DNA from: Datisca glomerata
Taxonomy: Eukaryota > Streptophyta > Magnoliopsida > Cucurbitales > Datiscaceae
Reading direction: 5' to 3'
NCBI GenBank assembly: GCA_003255025.1
Contig: QANY01008011.1
Span: 276,773-340,772 of the forward strand
DNA: 64,000 nt
Positions 57,930-64,000 of this stretch are shown here, piece after piece. Position numbers and translations under genes: made by a program. Every line of letters starts with the position of its first letter. Position 1 is the stretch's first letter. Under the pieces are notes generated by a model. That model was not told where the DNA came from, did not search any database, and saw nothing but the letters and a program-made list of their open reading frames with translations.

Positions 57930-60660
57930 TGGGAGTGGTCCGCTCGTGTCAGTAAAAGTATTGGGAATAGTCCGTCTTAATTTTAGAAATAATTATTTAA
58001 TTTTGAATGATATTTATTATATTCCTCGATTTTTGAGAAATTTGACTTCTCTTTCTCTTTCACATGAACAATTATTTGCAGTTTCTTTAAGTAATAATGA
58101 GTTTATTATTTCTAAGAATGGATTTAATATTTGTCATGCAAAAGTATCGAATGGACTGTATATGCTTAAACTAACTGAACGCGCGTTAAATAATTCTGAT
58201 TTTTTTAAAGTAGCAAAACCTAAAAGTAAAAAATGACAAAAATTTTATCATGATAATGATAACACATATCTTTGGCATCTTAGGTTGAGACATATTAATC
58301 TAGATAGGTTAAATAGGTTAACAAAGAATGGCGCATTGAGAGAACCAAAAGTTGAAACTCTTTATGTCTAGAGGGTAATATTATCAAGAGAATTTTCACA
58401 AGAAAGGGCCAAAGAGCCAATAAACCACTTGAGCTAGTGCATAGTGATGTATGTGGACCGATCAATGTACAAGCTAGAGGTGGGTATGAGATTTCATAAT
58501 TTTTATTAGCGATTACTCAAGATATGGTTATACTTACCTAATATATAGAAAGTCTGAAACTTTTTAAGGATTTCAAAGTTGAAGCTGAAAAGTAATTAGG
58601 TAAATCATTAAAACACTTCAATTAGATCGAGGTAATGAATACGTGGATTTAGAATTCAAAGATTATTTGCTAGAGTATGGAATCCTATCCCAACTCACAG
58701 CACCTAGAACGCCACAAAAAATAGTGTTTCCGAAAGGAGAAACCAAACCTTGTTGGATATAATTAGGTCGATGTTAAGCTACTCATCACCACCACTTACA
58801 TTTTGGGGATATGCATTACACACAGCAACATAGATTTTAAATGTAGTGCATTCTAAATCTGTGAGCAAGACACATTTAGAGTTATGGAATAGCTCCAAAC
58901 CCAAATTGTGTTATCTCTGTATATGGGGGTGTCAAACTCACGTTCTTAGACCTACGACTAGAAAGTTAGACTCAAGGTCTGAAGTGTGTATATTTGTTGG
59001 CTATGCTCCAAAAACTAGAGGTGGGTACTTTATAGTCACAAGGATCAAAAAGTGTTTTTAAATATAAATTCATTATACTATCTTTGGTTCAAATCGAATT
59101 TCAAATGGATGAATTTCGAGGATATTTAGAAGTTGATAAATATAGGCAAGTACCGACTAATGCCACCTTCTTGAACACGATTATATAAAAAACTATAAGC
59201 CTTGAAGTAAAGTAGTTCTCGAAGAAATAGCGTTTGATGAGATCAGAACATGTTCATCATCAACAAATAAATGAAAAACCATTGTTTCTATACAGGAAAC
59301 CCCGGGACAACATCGTAGTGGGAGGGTTGTAAGACAACCTATTCACTATGAACTAGAGGCACATGTCCTAGTAACTGACACTGATAAAGATGATCCATTA
59401 ACCTTTAAAGAGGAGATGAATGATCCTGAAAAGGAGAAACGACAAGATGGCATGAACCAGGAAATGGAATCGATGTGTTCCAATTCCGTCTAGAAACTTG
59501 TAGATTCACCTGAAAATGCGAGACCTATTAGATGTAAATGGATTTTCAAGAAGAAAAAGGTGTAGATAGGAAAGTATAGACTTTGAAGACAAGGCCGGTG
59601 GCCAAGGGCTATATATAAAGGGAATGAGTTGATTATGAAGTGACATTCTCCCTTGTTGATTAAAATCCATTCACATCTTTTTGTTTATAGCCACTAGTTT
59701 AGGCTATGAAATATGACAAATGGACGTCAAGAAAACTTTTCTGAATGGCTCACTTGAAGAAAACATCTATATGATGCAACTAGAAGGGTTCGTGAAAAAG
59801 GGGCAAGATCAGAAAGTATGCAAGTTGCTTAAATCTATTTATGGATTAAAAAACATCTGGATCTAGGAATCTTACCTAGATTATTAAATCATTTGACTTC
59901 GAGAAAAATATTGACAAATCTTGTGTTTATAAATACATCAAAGACAATATAGTGGTTTTCTTAGTTCTTTATATTGACGGTATTCTACTAATTAGGAATG
60001 ATATAGAAACTTGGTCAAAGGTAAAGAAGTGGTTAGCTGAGAAATTTCAAATGAAAAATTTGTGAGAGATGGGCTATATTCTAGGCATCCAAATCCTAAG
60101 GAATAGAAAGAACAAGCTCTTGGCACTTTCTCTGACATCTTATATTGATAAGGTGCTGGAGAGATTCTTTATAGAGAATTCCAAGAAAGGTCAACTATCG
60201 ATCATATATGGAATTATTCTTTTCAAGGAGCAGTGTCCCAAGACACCTCAGGAGGAATATGATATAAGAAAGGTTCCTTATGCTTCCATTGTTGGTAGTC
60301 TCATGTATGCAATGTTGTGTAGGAAACCATACATCTATTATGCAGTAGAAATTGTCAATCGTTATCAATCAAATTCTAGTTTAGAACATTGGATTGTAGT
60401 AAAACGCATTCTTAAGTATCTTCAGAGAACAAGAAAGTATATGCTTTTTTATTCAAGTGGAGACCTGAATCTCAATGGATAATTGATTTTGAATCAGATA
60501 AGGATGATTAAAAGTCGACGTCTGGATCGTACACCAAGGTGATTTGACTGTTATGAAGATAATGTTGGATCAAAATCTGCATGACTCATTTACCAAGACA
60601 CTTCCTACATACTCGTTTGAGGGTCATGTGCTAAATATGGAGTTGACAGAAATGACATAT
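57930..60660 (+). pseudogene. Ty1/copia Pol (pre-integrase to RNase H), degenerate
   Basis: Begins in the middle of the polyprotein: NYLILNDIYYIPRFLRNLTS and YLWHLRLRHINLDRLNRL (GAG-pre-integrase). The integrase region gives SDVCGPINVQARGGYE, LDRGNEYVDLEFKDYLLEYG and SERRNQTLLDIIRSM, with its acidic triad still legible. Then come CIFVGYAPKTRGGYFIV, RPIRCKWIFKKKKV (RT start) and [11 protein letters not shown]. The RT catalytic box at about 59970-59981 reads YIDG, where YVDD is expected: the second Asp is Gly. Further on are SYIDKVLERF, ASIVGSLMYAMLCRKPYIYY and HWIVVKRILKYLQRTRKYML (RNase H). More than ten stops and several frameshifts occur; gag and protease are missing. It resembles the element at position 1 in sequence wording and orientation, so the two are of related lineages. 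Confidence 0.92.
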
Positions 60661-60683
60661 TTGCTTTAGGGCAAGTGAGAGAT

Positions 60684-62170
60684 TGTTGGGCATAGTGCCC
60701 TCAAAGCATGTGTTTTGATATTTTAATATGAAATTTAATGGAGATACATTTATCTTATAACTGTTCTTTTAAATTATTGTTGAATAATTTATATAAAAAT
60801 ATGATTATTTCATATTCATTAATAAGACTATGATCTTGTATTAGTACGAGAGGATTAAGATGATAGATAATGAATAAAATTATCAGCAACATATTAAAGT
60901 ATGAAATCTTTAATGAATGATTGCTAGTACGGTTCACTAAGCATTATGAGTGCATGCGATCTAGATCCGAATCATTGATGTGGATAGACATATTAGTGAA
61001 GGTACTCTAGATCTCATGTGTTGAGTACATCTAGAGATAGAAAAAATGTCTTTGAATTATTCTGCGTGCCCACACACGTCCTAATATGTTTGAGGATTAA
61101 CTTGAAGGATCTTGGTTTAGATGAATGCATGTGATCTAGATCCAGATCATTGATGTGGATATAAATTTTAGTGAATGTACTTTATAATAAGATTATATCT
61201 GACATGACTAATGTGAATTAATATCATTATTAACTTAATGTTTATCTTAAAGATTTAATGCACATCAATTTGATGATCATATGTAGATTAATCTGAATTC
61301 TGAGTATTCATGAAGTCATATACATGTCTATTGGATCTTTTGATTCACTCGTTAATGTTTGTTTGTAAAATAGGCTAGTGACTTTTATTTTGGAGATTCA
61401 GTGATATAGATAGCTGGAAACATGAACTTACAAGATTTGAAATCCAAGCTTTTCCTAAGAGATTGTATATTGGTTTTCTTAAGTGTTGATTCTGGAACTG
61501 AATCGTTATTGAGCTTAAATATATAATAAGATTATATTAGCCACTCACTAGTGAATTAATGAAACTTAAGGATCAAGAGGTAATTAGAAGAGTAAAACAA
61601 TAATTTTGATCGGCTCTAATTTACGAATCAATAATTGGAGGACATAACTATGTGAAATGATTATATCAATGGACTACATGAGAATACTTTATAAACACAT
61701 TATATAATCTTTAAGAGTGTAATTCTATATTTATAGTGGAGTAATAATGAAATTAATAAATAAAATTATTTTATTAAATAGTTTAATTAATAGTCTAGTT
61801 TATTGGAGTTTAGGATTATATGTTTGTGGTCTCCAAGTTACCTTTGTACTACACGGTTTAAAGTATGAATATTTAAGGACTTGAGAAAAGGACCGACTTA
61901 CAAAAAGGATGTTTATTCTGGGGGAAGTACATAGTTATGAGATAATTATATCAGATTAATTAATTAAATTAATTATTCCTAAAAATCTGATGAGCCTAGA
62001 AAATATATATAGATATTATTCTAATGGCCTTAGGTTGGTTGAGTGTTGAGAACACAGTTGCTATCAGGGTAAACTTTCTTTGTGATTAAAAGTTAATCAA
62101 AAAATCTAAAACAGTAATCATCATATTTTCTCAGAAGATTGTCTCATTGAATTAATCATTCTTAGTAAAT
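60684..62170 (+). mobile_element. 3' LTR of the copia element (end uncertain)
   Basis: After the purine tract AGGGCAAGTGAGAGA the sequence TGTTGGGCATAGTGCCC marks the LTR start at 60684. Internal direct repeats are visible: GCATGCGATCTAGATCCGAA at 60953 and GCATGTGATCTAGATCCAGA at 61127, both followed by TCATTGATGTGGATA. No matching CCCAACA end was found before the CACTA-like region, so the right limit is only a bracket. Confidence 0.65.
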
Positions 62171-62561
62171 CTCTAGATCTCACGCGGAGTAACTTTAGAT
62201 GAAGGGGAATCCCCGTCATCTATTTGCTTTTCACGGTACCTAAGATGATGTAGATTCCACGTCATCTAAAGTCTACGTGGAGTAACTTTAGATGAAGAGA
62301 TCTCTGTCATCTATCTACTTTTCGCGGTATTTACGATGACGAAGATTCCCCGTCATCTATATACTTTTAACGATACCCACGATGACGGGGATTCCCCGTC
62401 ATTGTACACCATTATAATGACGGTTCTTTTTAAATGACTAAGGATGACAACTCGATAGATGACAGTCGGTCGATCAGCCGTCAATATAGGGTACAATGAC
62501 AGATTTTACCCGTCATCTAACCCTGCTTTTGCAGTACCATTCCCATAGATGATGTATAGTG
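62171..62561 (-). mobile_element. CACTA-type terminal fragment with palindromic GATGACGGG repeats
   Basis: On the minus strand the block begins CACTATACATCATCTATGGG at 62561, then TACTGCAAAAGCAGGGTTAG. Inside, GATGACGGGGATTCCCCGTC (about 62380) and near-copies at about 62340, 62286, 62249 and 62193 form imperfect palindromes in a roughly 95-bp tandem arrangement. Dense short inverted motifs behind a CACTA end are what TNPA-type proteins bind. It interrupts a copia reading: the RT frame resumes on the far side with KIP. The left side is lost. No transposase coding. Confidence 0.6.
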
Positions 62562-63426
62562 AGGGAATCTTATGCATTTCGTTAACTTCAAGGTCATTTT
62601 TTGGGTATTGATTGAAACTGAACTTATCACCTTTAGTAACATGGGTCATCTGGTTTACAGTCTTACATGTCAAATCTCTTAAGTACATTCTTGATATAGC
62701 TCTTTTGTGATAATCCAAGTATACCGCGAGAGTGATCTCGATGTATTTGTATGCCTAAAAGAAGCGTCACCAAGATCATTCATTTAAAAATTCTTTAATA
62801 GAAAAATCTCTCTTAGTCTCGTGCAATATGCCTATATCGTTACTAGCAAGCACTATGTCATCGACATATAGTACAAGGAATGCATATTTACTCCCACTAA
62901 ACTTGTGGTACACACAATCGTCAATTGCAATCAACTCAAAACCAAACGAGACTATTATTACTTGATGAAATTTGAAACCATTGACAGGAAGCTTACTTGA
63001 GCCCATATATGGATTTTTTTAATTTGTAAATCATTGATGGGAAGCTTACTTTTTTGGGTCTCCTGATACAAAATTCTGATTGCACCATATAAATTATTTC
63101 ATCAATGTCACCATTGAGAAACACTGTCTTTACATCTATATGATGAAGCTCAAGATTAAAATGTTCTACTAGTGTCATGATAGTCCTAAGAGAGTCTTTC
63201 ATTGAGACTGGAGAGACAGTCTCTTTGAAATGAATACATTCCTTTTTAGTAAAGCCATTTGCAATAAGACGAGCCTTATATCTCTCCACATTACCCTTTG
63301 AATCCCTCTTGATTTTAAATATCCATTTGCAACTAAAGGGCTTCACACCTTTAGGCAATGGAATGAGATCTCAAACATCATTGACTCTCATGGACTTAAA
63401 CTCTCCATTCAAGGCATTGATCTACA
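62562..63426 (-). pseudogene. Ty1/copia reverse transcriptase fragment
   Basis: The minus strand reads ALNGEFKSMRVND, PKGVKPFSCKWIFKIKRDSK, GNVERYKARLIANGFTKKE, HHIDVKTVFLNGDIDEIIYM and YKLKKSIYGLK, then SKYAFLVLYVDDIVLASNDI with the catalytic YVDD intact (about 62860-62870), and IQIHRD..GILGLSQKSYI. This is the copia RT palm, the DNA-synthesising domain. It is broken by a stop after FLNE and by a duplicated KLPVNGFKF-like patch near 63000. Its downstream end is cut by the CACTA fragment at 62561, its upstream end by the tandem repeat at 63427. Sequence wording differs from the plus-strand copia next door, so it is a different family. Confidence 0.9.
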
Positions 63427-63860
63427 GGGGCCGTGGTTCCACCCCTGTCAAAAGTTATGCCCTACGGAAGTGGACACGCGCATGCTACGATCCGTCTATT
63501 ACAGTAGTTCTAAAGCTGCATTGTCCGTGTTTTTTGGTCACAAAACTCAGCTCTGACGGGTAAACCCTGTCACACCTGTAGGTCTCTGAATAAGCTTCAA
63601 TTTAATATCTTACTGGGCCCGTGGTTCCAAACGTGTCAAAAGTTATGTCCTACGGAAGTGGACACGCGCGTGCTACGATCTGTCTGTTACAGTAGTTCTA
63701 AAGTGCACTGTCTGTATTTTTTGGACACAAAACTCAGCTCTGACAGGTAAACCCTGTCACACTTGTAGTTCTCTGAATAAGCTTCAATTTGATATCTAAA
63801 AGGGCCCGTGGTTCCACCTGTGTCAAAAGTTATGTCCTATGGAAATGGACACGCGCGTGC
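63427..63860 (+). repeat. Tandem repeat of ~188 bp, 2.3 copies
   Basis: CCGTGGTTCC starts at 63431, 63619 and 63806, so the period is 187-188 bp. Each unit contains GTCAAAAGTTATGTCCTACG, GGACACGCGCGTGCTACGAT and AACTCAGCTCTGACAGGTAA. The third copy is cut after CGCGTGCTG. The unit is unrelated in wording to the 169-bp satellite and GC-richer than its surround. Copies differ by a few percent only by eye, so the duplication is fairly young. Confidence 0.93.
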
Positions 63861-64000
63861 TGTTTATAATTTAAAAAGAAGTAATGTCATTATGGTCAAT
63901 CAAATTTGTCAGTTTTGAAAAATTGACATACTAAAATGTTGCAAAATTTGACATTTATTTAACTATACATATAGTATTTTCTGTCTATATGTGTAAATTT
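63861..64000. other. AT-rich window end
   Basis: Low-complexity A/T-rich sequence with no feature seen. Confidence 0.6.

Overview
The window is nuclear DNA of an angiosperm, probably a eudicot. It is AT-rich and mostly mobile-element remains and satellite DNA. The plant assignment rests on plant-type Ty1/copia, Ty3/gypsy, CACTA and LINE coding remnants, on plant-style introns in the degenerate CACTA and Ulp1-like genes, and on one intact single-finger C2H2 gene with the plant-specific QALGGH helix and an EAR motif. I cannot name the species.

Layout. 1-2779: 3' end of a copia element (RNase H, polypurine tract, LTR) that landed in a gypsy RNase H fragment (2780-3165). 3570-6420: a broken multi-exon gene on the minus strand encoding a plant mobile-domain/Ulp1-like (C48) protease. 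9463-16706: a tandem satellite of about 169 bp in plus orientation, cut up by LINE pieces: two opposed LINE 3' ends forming a large inverted repeat, and one LINE with ORF1, endonuclease and a truncated RT. 16707-17632: copia integrase remnant (minus). 17641-28427: mostly non-coding, with a minisatellite and a CACTA TNP2 fragment at 23470-24368. 28428-37516: about 53 more satellite monomers in the opposite orientation, with higher-order repeat structure and short orientation-flipped stubs at both edges. 37517-40012: a gypsy 3' half (RNase H, integrase, C-terminus), ending in another satellite scrap. 41250-44139: a CACTA accessory gene and its terminal end. 44985-46620: gypsy gag-protease plus the primer-site/LTR edge. 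46685-47188: a second CACTA end. 47189-54126: AT-rich sequence with a SINE-like piece and Helitron-like ends. 54127-54765: the only gene that looks functional, a ZFP6-like C2H2 repressor (minus) with a TATA box upstream. 57930-63426: a degenerate copia pol with its 3' LTR, a CACTA end rich in palindromes, and a second copia RT on the other strand. 63427-63860: an unrelated tandem repeat of about 188 bp.

The ZFP6-like gene is a host regulator. Everything else recognisable is selfish DNA, nearly all with stops, frameshifts or truncations. The most notable structure is the 169-bp satellite: two opposed arrays, monomer length close to a nucleosome, 11- and 12-monomer higher-order repeats, and satellite scraps at the broken ends of retroelements. 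No operon-like or defence-like system is present. Boundaries of elements are approximate unless a terminal motif is named.
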